From contig CANFNN010000202.1 in NCBI GenBank assembly GCA_947448095.1, forward strand, positions 1 to 5,598: a DNA stretch of 5,598 nucleotides, read 5' to 3'. Position 1 is the stretch's first letter, and every line of letters begins with the position of its first letter. The DNA is from Bacteriovoracaceae bacterium (GTDB lineage: Bacteria > Bdellovibrionota > Bacteriovoracia > Bacteriovoracales > Bacteriovoracaceae). Below, in pieces: positions 1 to 5,598 of this stretch. Under the pieces are notes generated by a model. It was not told where the DNA came from, searched no databases, and saw nothing but the letters and a program-made list of their open reading frames with translations. The position numbers and the translations under genes were made by a program.

Positions 1-1007
1 AATCCGCCGTCTTTAACTAGTCTGAGTGAATCAGCGAAGATTTTTGTATAAGCATCTTTAGCGGTTTCTACAGATTTTTGATTAGGAGCAAAACTTGGAG
101 GATCTGCAATCACGATATCCCACAGTTTCTTTTGCTCATTGGCTTCTTTTACGAATTCAAAAGCATCCGTGCAAATCGCTTCATGCATCTCAGAAGCGAG
201 AAGATTGATCTCCCAGTTGAGTTCAGAAGCTTTGATCGCCTGAGGGGCAATATCTACGGTTGTGACTTTGGTCGCTCCACCAAGACCTGCATAAACTGAA
301 AAGCCACCGGTATAACCAAAAAGGTTGAGGAGTGTTTTTTCTTTAGCTATCGTGCGGATGAAATTTCTATTTTCTCTTTGGTCCAGAAAAAAACCAGTTT
401 TGGCCGCATCAATAATATTAGTGCGGAATTTGACTCCGTTTTCAAGAAATTCTAAATCCGTCAGGTTGTGGCATTCACCAGCAAGAATGACACCTTTGTC
501 TTCTTCTTTGTTTTTGCGTTTATAATAAACACACTTTACCGGGATCACATTTTGTTCCATGAAATAATTGGCTATTTGCTCTTTATTCCAAAAGGCTTCT
601 GAAGCTGTGCCGTCGAGTTTAAGCACCACAACTCCAGCATAGTAATCGGCAACTACTCCTGGAAGCTCATCACCTTCGCCGTTAAAAACGCGAAAGCATT
701 TATTTTCCAAAGTCAGGAGATGTTTTTTATTTTTAAGCGCGCGTGACATACGGGCAACGACTTCAGTATCAGTGAATTTTTTATCCCCGATATTCAAAAC
801 TCGAAAGGCGAGGTTGATGCTTGGTGAGTAAAACCCATGCGCCAGTACTTCATTTTTATGACTCATGAGAATGCCGTAAGATCCTTCGGCTACTTTGACT
901 TTTTCAATAGCATCCGAAAACACCCATGGATTTCCACGTTTAATATGTTTTGTAAGGTCTCGAGTAAGTTTTAAGCGCTGGGACTTATCAAAGGAAAAGT
1001 ATTTCAT
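1..1007 (-). CDS. rlmI: RlmI-type class I SAM-dependent rRNA (cytosine-C5) methyltransferase, 3' end outside window
   Basis: Partial gene: 335 codons read leftward from ATG at 1007-1005 to the window edge with no stop. The product matches the PUA-domain RlmI/YwbD family, whose E. coli member makes m5C1962 in 23S rRNA using SAM in the cytoplasm. Seen in order: an N-terminal PUA-like domain (about residues 10-75, with GNPWVFSDAI at 26-35); the linker motif FNGEGDELPGVVADYY (108-123); the family hallmark TGFFLDQRENR (204-214); the SAM-binding loop NLFGYTGGFSVYA (228-240) with an acidic VDI at 251-253; and motif IV DPPSF at 302-306. The catalytic Cys of motif VI would lie downstream and is not visible, so m5C activity is inferred from the family. 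The start is well supported: AAGGAG lies 7 nt upstream, and the ATG overlaps the stop of the RlmM-type gene. The pair is probably one operon. Family-level call is firm; the exact target base is less certain. Confidence 0.9.
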   Translation of the reverse strand, partial: MKYFSFDKSQRLKLTRDLTKHIKRGNPWVFSDAIEKVKVAEGSYGILMSHKNEVLAHGFYSPSINLAFRVLNIGDKKFTDTEVVARMSRALKNKKHLLTLENKCFRVFNGEGDELPGVVADYYAGVVVLKLDGTASEAFWNKEQIANYFMEQNVIPVKCVYYKRKNKEEDKGVILAGECHNLTDLEFLENGVKFRTNIIDAAKTGFFLDQRENRNFIRTIAKEKTLLNLFGYTGGFSVYAGLGGATKVTTVDIAPQAIKASELNWEINLLASEMHEAICTDAFEFVKEANEQKKLWDIVIADPPSFAPNQKSVETAKDAYTKIFADSLRLVKDGG

Positions 1008-1927
1008 ATTTGGACTCCTTTAAGGAACCAGGTTACTTCGTGTTTATTATGATGAAGGTGAACAATTTGTGAGCCAGGAATTTCTAAAAATTTGAGCGTA
1101 CTTTCCCAATCGACGTCGGCCTGATATTTTAAAGTGCAGACAAAATTTCTGACTTTCCCCGCTTCTAAAAACCGCTTAACAAGGTTCAAAAGGCGCTCCG
1201 GGTAGCAAATAATATCAGAACAAAACCAGTCAAGAGTTTCAAAATCTTTGGGATCAAGTCCAAAGGCACTTTCCTGCCGATAAGTAATTTTACCTAAATC
1301 TAAAATGCGTTTTTCAATGGGTGCTTTATCTACACTGATGGTGTGATCAAAGTTTAGTTCCCTTAAAACCCATGTCCAACCACCCGGACACGAGCCCACA
1401 TCAATCGCCGTTCCACCAGAAATCGCTTCCGGAGCATAGATCGTAAAAAACTCCCAAAGTTTTAAATAAGCGCGTGAGGGCGGCATGACCTTATCTTCTA
1501 AAAAAGTCATCTCACCCAAAGCAAAGGGGCTTGAAGTCTTGGTCGAGGCAAGGATTTGATCTGGAGCGATTAAAGTCCAAAACCCCATAGGAGAAGCAGG
1601 AAGGGGATGACGAACAGGAATCGGTTTTTGATTATATGAAGGAAGCTCATCTTGGATTAACTGCGCCCGACGGTGGTTGCCCACAGTGAAGAGTCCCCAG
1701 TTGCGGCCCAAGGCCTTTAGTTTTTTGGCGCCATCGCCTATAGAGGTAATGGTAATCGCTTCCAAATCAAAGGCCGTCATTTGGGCCCAGATCATGGCCT
1801 CATGTTGACCCTCAACCAGGTACAATCGGTCTAGTTTTTGAGCGATTTTAAGGCCTTTAAGCGCCAGCTCTTTTTCTAGTTCGACTTCGAACTTATAAAT
1901 GGCGAGATATCCTGTATAAATTAACAT
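1004..1927 (-). CDS. rlmM: RlmM-type 23S rRNA 2'-O-ribose cytidine methyltransferase (FtsJ fold)
   Basis: A 307-residue protein of the RlmM family, whose E. coli member 2'-O-methylates C2498 of 23S rRNA with SAM. The RrmJ/FtsJ-type K-D-K-E catalytic tetrad is complete: K156 in PPSRAYLKLWE, D238 in DWFCSDII, K267 in VCTLKYQ and E297 in HHNKHEVTWF. The SAM-binding loop is AIDVGSCPGGWTWVL (174-188), followed by SVDKAP at 198-203. From about residue 117 onward the remembered E. coli RlmM sequence aligns motif by motif, including APSR-x-x-LKLEE and DLGACPGGWT. The N-terminal part (1-115) corresponds to the THUMP-like RNA-binding region but is shorter, so the whole protein is about 60 residues shorter than E. 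coli RlmM (366 aa). The ATG start is forced by an in-frame TAG at 1936-1934. Upstream purines GAGAGG end only 1 nt before ATG, a poor SD. It is first gene of a pair with the rlmI-type gene (4-bp overlap). Confidence 0.9.
   Translation of the reverse strand: MLIYTGYLAIYKFEVELEKELALKGLKIAQKLDRLYLVEGQHEAMIWAQMTAFDLEAITITSIGDGAKKLKALGRNWGLFTVGNHRRAQLIQDELPSYNQKPIPVRHPLPASPMGFWTLIAPDQILASTKTSSPFALGEMTFLEDKVMPPSRAYLKLWEFFTIYAPEAISGGTAIDVGSCPGGWTWVLRELNFDHTISVDKAPIEKRILDLGKITYRQESAFGLDPKDFETLDWFCSDIICYPERLLNLVKRFLEAGKVRNFVCTLKYQADVDWESTLKFLEIPGSQIVHLHHNKHEVTWFLKGVQI
1015..1020 (-). promoter_or_regulatory. Shine-Dalgarno site of the rlmI-type gene
   Basis: On the minus strand the sequence reads AAGGAG followed by 7 nt (TCCAAAT) and ATG. 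It is a consensus ribosome-binding site and sits inside the last codons of the upstream RlmM-type gene. It fixes the start of the downstream gene and supports coupled translation. It is the only well-spaced consensus SD among the five gene starts in the window. Confidence 0.85.
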
Positions 1928-1969
1928 GCCTCTCTATACACTATAAAACCAGCGTGTTAAAAGCCCCAT
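1928..1969. promoter_or_regulatory. Compact divergent promoter region between rlmM-type and SpoU-type genes
   Basis: This 42-bp gap must hold, or overlap, the promoters of two divergent genes. Plus strand: TATAAA at 1942-1947 is a plausible -10, with TTAACA at 1921-1926 as a possible -35 at a short 15-nt spacing; the leader would be about 16 nt. Minus strand: TTAACA at 1960-1955, a 16-nt spacer and TATAGA at 1938-1933 would give a transcript starting close to the rlmM ATG; TATAGT at 1945-1940 is an alternative -10 without a good -35. The two -10 candidates share one TATA-rich block, so polymerase binding could be mutually exclusive. Assigned by eye only; no operator or riboswitch structure is visible. 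Confidence 0.35.
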
Positions 1970-2710
1970 ATGATACATACGAAAAAAAACCAAGAAATGA
2001 AGGTCTATGGCCGTCGTGCTGCTGAAACTCTGTTCAAAAAACGTCCCGAAGACCTGATTCGGGCCTACGTGACCCGAGACGGTGTCTTTGATTTTAAAGA
2101 TTTAGTCCGCTACTGCGTGGACCATAAGCTTGCCTACCACGTTGTGGAGAGCGAAGAGCTGGATAAACTAAGCCGGGCCACCCACCATGAAGATATTCTT
2201 CTGGTCGTTAAAACGAAAAAAATTCCTCTGGTGAAAGAACTACTCTCGACTGAAGGCAGATCCCTGATCTTGGCCTTGGAAGAAGTAGAGAATCCTCATA
2301 ACTTAGGCGCCATTATGCGCTCTTGTGCTCACTTTGGTGTGACTGGAATTATTTATGAAGCGAAAGTTCCTGTGGCGCTTACTGCTGCGGCCTACAGAAC
2401 TGCTGAGGGAGGAGCCGAAAGTATTCCTGCCATTCATATTTCTAATTGGAATGATGTTCTTGATCTCGCGAAAATGAAGGGCTTCAAAACTCTTGCAACT
2501 TCTAGTCATAAAGGTGAGTCACTTTATAAAACAACCTTTCCCGAAAAAACTTTGCTCTTCGTTGGCGCTGAAGGGGTAGGGCTTTCTGATAAATTGACTA
2601 AGGCCATGAATGGATTGCTTTCAATTCCTGGAACTGGCGAAGTAGAAAGTTTGAACGTTTCAAACGCTACGACAGCAATTCTTACAGAATGGTTTCGCCA
2701 AGGGCTTTAG
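1970..2710 (+). CDS. SpoU/TrmH-family RNA 2'-O-methyltransferase, YfiF-like
   Basis: A 246-residue SPOUT (alpha/beta-knot) methyltransferase expected to 2'-O-methylate rRNA or tRNA with SAM as a homodimer. The N-terminal L30e-like substrate-binding domain covers about residues 11-84 (starts KVYGRRAAETLF; ends near HHEDILLVVKTKK). The three SpoU motifs are intact: motif 1 NPHNLGAIMRSCAHFGV (108-124, with N111 and R117), motif 2 FVGAEGVGL (197-205, E201) and motif 3 SIPGTGEVESLNVSNA (218-233, N229). Length equals RlmB (243 aa in E. coli), but NPHNLG..MRSCAHFGV, RTAEGGAE (143-150) and TSSHKGESLYKT (177-188) look closer to E. coli YfiF, a relative without an established substrate. An in-frame TAA at 1958-1960 excludes earlier starts; ATG 1970 or ATG 1997 (M10) are both possible, and the domain begins right after M10. 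Neither has a clear SD. The stop overlaps that of the convergent gene by 4 bp. Confidence 0.9.
   Translation: MIHTKKNQEMKVYGRRAAETLFKKRPEDLIRAYVTRDGVFDFKDLVRYCVDHKLAYHVVESEELDKLSRATHHEDILLVVKTKKIPLVKELLSTEGRSLILALEEVENPHNLGAIMRSCAHFGVTGIIYEAKVPVALTAAAYRTAEGGAESIPAIHISNWNDVLDLAKMKGFKTLATSSHKGESLYKTTFPEKTLLFVGAEGVGLSDKLTKAMNGLLSIPGTGEVESLNVSNATTAILTEWFRQGL
2707..2710. other. Overlapping convergent stop codons, no terminator between the genes
   Basis: The plus-strand gene ends with TAG at 2708-2710, and the minus-strand gene ends with TAA read from 2709 to 2707, so the two genes share 4 bp (TTAG/CTAA). Neither side shows a GC-rich hairpin followed by a T-run near the junction. Transcription termination must therefore occur inside the opposite gene, be factor-dependent, or produce overlapping 3' ends. 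Confidence 0.9.
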
Positions 2711-4635
2711 TGAATAGCGGCTTCTAGAATCGCCTGAGTGAGTTGACCTTCGGCTATATCTTTTCCACTTGCAGTCAGAGTCTTCATACATTTTTGAACC
2801 AGGCTATTGGCCTTAGCCACACTTCCACCAGTTTGAGTAAGCGCAATCTTATGAATTTTGGCGAAAGAGAAAATCGCTCCCGCAAAATCCATAATGTAAT
2901 TAATGCGAAGATTTCTAAAGTCATTGTAGTGTCTTGCCATATTCTCATCTAAGTAAAAATTATTCCCAAGACCCCTTCGTGCATAGGAGAGCTCCCTATA
3001 GAAAGCCTTCTCTTGTTGCGCTCGGTACAGATAGTAGGTTCCTGACACTACTCCTTTTGTCATGGCCGCGACCGTTAACAGTAGGGCCACACCTTCAGGT
3101 GCTCCGATGCCAGAAACTGTCAGCGCAACTCCAATAATGGTTCCACCCCAGGTTACCATTTTATCAATGCTTTTTCTTCTTCTTGCGTCTCCATCAAGAG
3201 ACAACACACTATCGAGAGCGTGACCAATCCCTTGCGGAAAAGTCATCATGGCCTCAGAAGTTGCCGAAACATTTGTCTGGGTAAAGTATTCCAGAGTCTC
3301 GTTCGCCTTTTTGAGAGTCAGAGTCGAATCACTCAATCTTTGATTGATATGAGAAATATATTTTTCAACATTGTCTGTTGCCTCATTAATGGCTCGGCGA
3401 AGAGCTCTTGCATCTCTCTCAAGTGTCTCAGGCTGGCAGCCCAGTGTAGTTCCCAGAGGCCTGTGATCCGAAGTGAGAATCGTTAAGCTATTAGTAAGGA
3501 AGAGCACTCCCAGATCGTGCTCCTGAATCGTTTTGCTAATGGCCTGAATTTTTTGCATCGCCATTTGTGCATAAATATGACTCATGTCGACTCGTGTATT
3601 GTCTTGAACGGCCACATAAACTTCTCTTCCAGAGTAAGGATCTACTGGAATCTTTTTTTCCGGCTCATCAAAGATATAAAAATTATTTTTTAAGTCCGTA
3701 CAAAAACTATTCACAACGTCTTTGCCGCCCAGATAGTTTTTCACAAAGGTCTTTTTAGTGCTTTTGATATAGGCAATGGCGGAGGATTTATAATCTTCTT
3801 TTTCTTTTGAACTACAGCCATCACAAGTTCCCTCTAAAAAAGAACTTACTTTTGATTCAGTCTGCTCAAGAGAAAATTCGCCTGTTAGGTAATGGACACT
3901 GGCAACTGTTTTTGCTGCATTTGCCACTGCTCGAATATAGATCCTGTGATTCAGCTGGATTTTTTCTGCCAGTTCTTGATTCTTTTCACGAGATTTGTTT
4001 TCTGAGGTTTTTAAAAAAGTAGCTAAGCTTGGGTTGCCTAATGAGGCCTGGTTTTCTTTAGGGAATAAATACTCATAGCCCGTGTGAGCATCAATTTTTA
4101 AGAGCGAGCTAGTGTCTTTGGCAAAAATAAAAAAGGGAACACGGTAATTGGTTGTCTTGCCGTTTTTGGTGACTGATATATCATTCCACCGATTATAGAG
4201 TCTGCCTTCTTTGACACCACTATATTTTCCCAGTTGGATCAACATAGCGTCGAAAATATTTTTGCCATATTCGGAAATTTTTTTGTCTTTGGTTTTCGTC
4301 TGCCAGCGCTGGTAAAAAATTTCTTGGTGAAGAGTGGTGTAAAACTCTGTTTGAAGTTCAATCCATCCAGGTGCCCAGAGGAGATTCATTTTTTTCTGAT
4401 CTTCAACGAAACTTTCAGTCAGTTTTTCTGGAACAACATTCATTTCCTGGGCAAGCTTTTGCTGCATTTGGGTTTGAACATGTTGCAGGTATTTTTTGCG
4501 ATCACTACTTTGGAAATAAGGATCCCGGGTGTCCACCATCAGATTTTCCAGGGAGTTATAAGTCGCAGGAACGGTTTTTCCCCAAGTGCTCAGCGAAAGA
4601 AAAGCGAGTCCTAAATAGATGAGATGAAGCCGCAT
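2707..4635 (-). CDS. Large exported protein of unknown function with coiled coil and C-terminal hydrophobic hairpin
   Basis: A 642-residue protein that I do not recognise. Residues 1-19 form a Sec-type signal peptide (MRLHLIYLGLAFLSLSTWG), probably cut near G19/K20; there is no lipobox Cys. The rest is mostly helical and rich in K, E, Q and S. Long helical stretches at about 45-82 and 402-450 look coiled-coil forming. A basic DARRRKSIDK (483-492) precedes a hydrophobic region at about 496-536 (WGGTIIGVALTVSGIGAPEG, then VALLLTVAAMTKGVV), which could be a two-helix membrane hairpin broken at G511-P513. Cysteines are few: C271 and C274 (CDGC), C312, C400 and C616; the first four could pair as disulfides after export. 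The ATG start is forced by an in-frame TAA at 4665-4663 and agrees with the signal peptide, although no SD is visible. No enzymatic motif is evident. It lies 49 bp downstream of the RlmI-like gene on the same strand, so co-transcription is possible. Confidence 0.85.
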   Translation of the reverse strand: MRLHLIYLGLAFLSLSTWGKTVPATYNSLENLMVDTRDPYFQSSDRKKYLQHVQTQMQQKLAQEMNVVPEKLTESFVEDQKKMNLLWAPGWIELQTEFYTTLHQEIFYQRWQTKTKDKKISEYGKNIFDAMLIQLGKYSGVKEGRLYNRWNDISVTKNGKTTNYRVPFFIFAKDTSSLLKIDAHTGYEYLFPKENQASLGNPSLATFLKTSENKSREKNQELAEKIQLNHRIYIRAVANAAKTVASVHYLTGEFSLEQTESKVSSFLEGTCDGCSSKEKEDYKSSAIAYIKSTKKTFVKNYLGGKDVVNSFCTDLKNNFYIFDEPEKKIPVDPYSGREVYVAVQDNTRVDMSHIYAQMAMQKIQAISKTIQEHDLGVLFLTNSLTILTSDHRPLGTTLGCQPETLERDARALRRAINEATDNVEKYISHINQRLSDSTLTLKKANETLEYFTQTNVSATSEAMMTFPQGIGHALDSVLSLDGDARRRKSIDKMVTWGGTIIGVALTVSGIGAPEGVALLLTVAAMTKGVVSGTYYLYRAQQEKAFYRELSYARRGLGNNFYLDENMARHYNDFRNLRINYIMDFAGAIFSFAKIHKIALTQTGGSVAKANSLVQKCMKTLTASGKDIAEGQLTQAILEAAIH

Positions 4636-4684
4636 GAATGGGCTTATCGGATTGAGGGTATATTACTTGAGTTGAATGGTTTTT
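4636..4684 (-). promoter_or_regulatory. Intergenic gap with a weak candidate promoter for the exported-protein gene
   Basis: On the minus strand CTGAAA (4688-4683, overlapping the upstream stop codon) and TAATAT (4665-4660) are separated by 17 nt, the right spacing for a sigma-70 promoter, but each matches consensus at only 4 of 6 positions. No hairpin with a T-run is seen, so read-through from the upstream methyltransferase gene is equally possible. No SD precedes the ATG at 4635. Confidence 0.25.
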
Positions 4685-5560
4685 TCAGTAGCTTTTGGCC
4701 GCGACAAATATACCGGCGGGCAGGATTCGCTCGTCATTCTGATGCTTTACGCCCAGCTCGCCAGGATTCACTTCTTTCCAGCGTCTATCATAAATCATGT
4801 TTCTCAGGGCCTCGGGTTGAACGCCGTGGGTGTGACTAGTGAGAAATAAAAAGCTGTTCTCTTTATTTAATACCGCGAGCATGAGCTCGCTTAAGACATG
4901 AATACTTTTTTCAAAATCCCAGACTTCTTTTTTTGCCCCATGGCCCCAGCTTGGAGGATCGGCCAGAATTCCGTCATAGGTAAAATTCTTTTTAAAAGAA
5001 TGTTTTAAAAATTCCTGCGCATCTTCTTGAACCCAGCGCACACTCTGAGCGGGAAGCTTACTTAAGGCGAGTGAATCTTTGCCCCAGTCTAGAACACCCT
5101 TAGAACTGTCGACGTGAAAGACTTCAGCACCAGCTGCTGCCATGACTAAGCTTGCGCATCCAGTGTAGCCAAACAAGTTGATTACCTTAGGAGCTCTTCC
5201 CAGTTTTTCTTTAAGAACTTTCACTTCATTATAAAGCCAAATCCAAACTGGGATTTGCTCAAAAAATACGCCGCAGTGACCGAATGAGGTAAATTTTAAA
5301 CGAAACTGGAGTTTTCTTCCTTCAATTTCAAATGGCAGTGCCAATGTCGGTGAAGGCTCTTTTCTGTGCTCCCATTTGCCGCCACCGTCTTTGGTGCGGA
5401 TACAGTTAGAATTCGCTAGGCTCCATTCGTTGGCGTTAAGCCTTGGTTTCCATATCGCTTGCGGAGCGGGCCGAGAGACTTTTATACCGGCGATAATTTC
5501 TAATTTTTTTCCGAGCCCTGAATCCAGGAGTTCGTATTGAGGTAATTGTTTTGTGATCAT
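4685..5560 (-). CDS. PUA-less class I SAM-dependent methyltransferase of the RlmI/RlmK-like superfamily
   Basis: A 291-residue cytoplasmic SAM-dependent methyltransferase. Seen in order: an N-terminal YELLDSGLGKKLE (9-21) and RPAPQAIWKP (30-39), typical of a PUA-less subgroup also common in Alphaproteobacteria; FGHCGVFFEQ (93-102), the counterpart of the G-x-FLDQR region; the SAM loop NLFGYTGCASLVMAAAGAE (128-146) followed by HVDSSKG (149-155); and motif IV LADPPSWGHG (199-208). Where RlmI enzymes carry the catalytic Cys (SCSG-type motif VI), this protein has FLTSHTHGVQ (239-248) without a Cys, so C5-cytosine chemistry by the RlmI mechanism is unlikely. An RNA substrate is inferred from the superfamily; the exact target is unknown. 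The ATG is forced by an in-frame TGA at 5569-5567, and no SD precedes it. Upstream only 38 bp are in the window, with no clear promoter. The exported-protein gene follows 49 bp downstream. Confidence 0.85.
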   Translation of the reverse strand: MITKQLPQYELLDSGLGKKLEIIAGIKVSRPAPQAIWKPRLNANEWSLANSNCIRTKDGGGKWEHRKEPSPTLALPFEIEGRKLQFRLKFTSFGHCGVFFEQIPVWIWLYNEVKVLKEKLGRAPKVINLFGYTGCASLVMAAAGAEVFHVDSSKGVLDWGKDSLALSKLPAQSVRWVQEDAQEFLKHSFKKNFTYDGILADPPSWGHGAKKEVWDFEKSIHVLSELMLAVLNKENSFLFLTSHTHGVQPEALRNMIYDRRWKEVNPGELGVKHQNDERILPAGIFVAAKSY

Positions 5561-5598
5561 TGAATATCAAATGTAACGAGGATGTTAGTAGAAAAAAC

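Noticed and set aside
2714..2733. Palindrome TTCTAGAA with flanking GCG/CGC near the convergent stops, considered as a terminator
   Set aside because: The 8-bp palindrome leaves no loop, the flanking pairs are bulged, and no T-run follows on either strand. It is coding sequence of the exported protein.
3821..3832. CDGC (residues 271-274 of the exported protein) as a thioredoxin-like redox site or metal site
   Set aside because: No thioredoxin-fold context, cis-proline or other redox motif is visible around it. A structural disulfide is the simpler reading, and even that is unproven.
4234..4614. 126-codon plus-strand open frame opposite the exported-protein gene
   Set aside because: It lies entirely antisense to a 642-codon gene with a signal peptide and forced start; its product shows no domain and there is no SD. 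It is a shadow frame. The other short plus-strand frames over 78-525 and 2743-4839, and the minus-strand frame at 2303-2509, fail for the same reason.
4717..4772. Short direct repeat CAGGATTCnCT (two copies about 50 bp apart)
   Set aside because: Both copies encode ordinary residues of the methyltransferase C-terminus, in different protein contexts. It is too short to be more than chance.
1..5598. Defence system, CRISPR array, mobile element or novel multi-gene system
   Set aside because: No repeats, transposase, integrase, nuclease, toxin-antitoxin pair or terminal inverted repeats were found. Gene content is mainly housekeeping-type RNA modification, plus one unknown exported protein.

Overview
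The window is a compact, moderately AT-rich bacterial segment with five protein genes and almost no non-coding DNA. Four of the five encode RNA methyltransferases or close relatives of them; the fifth encodes a large exported protein that I do not recognise. The mix of proteobacterial-type RNA-modification enzymes with a long lineage-specific secreted protein, plus the codon use, suggests a Gram-negative such as a member of the Bdellovibrionota (Bdellovibrio/Bacteriovorax/Peredibacter relatives). This placement is inference only; no marker gene is present to prove it.

Layout. Positions 1-1007 (minus strand) hold the first 335 codons of a PUA-domain, RlmI-type 23S rRNA methyltransferase whose 3' end lies outside the window. 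Its start overlaps the stop of an RlmM-type 2'-O-methyltransferase (1004-1927, minus) in an ATGA junction, so the two form a translationally coupled pair transcribed leftward. A 42-bp divergent gap (1928-1969) with face-to-face promoter-like elements separates them from a SpoU/TrmH-family methyltransferase (1970-2710, plus), which looks most like the poorly characterised YfiF subgroup rather than RlmB itself. That gene converges on the long exported-protein gene (2707-4635, minus), and the two stop codons overlap by 4 bp with no terminator between them. Upstream of it on the same strand, 49 bp away, is a second, PUA-less member of the RlmI-like methyltransferase superfamily (4685-5560, minus).

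How the genes fit together. RlmM and RlmI act on 23S rRNA in characterised bacteria (2'-O-methyl C2498 and m5C1962 in E. coli numbering). The SpoU protein and the second RlmI-like protein probably also act on rRNA or tRNA, but their substrates are not known from sequence. The exported protein has a signal peptide, a central helical/coiled-coil region and a hydrophobic hairpin near its C-terminus; nothing links it functionally to RNA modification. I found no tRNA, rRNA, CRISPR array, mobile element, inverted-repeat border or clear rho-independent terminator. No stretch over 300 bases lacks a gene. I see no convincing new multi-gene system; the most open questions are the exported protein, the Cys-less RlmI-like enzyme and the YfiF-type enzyme.
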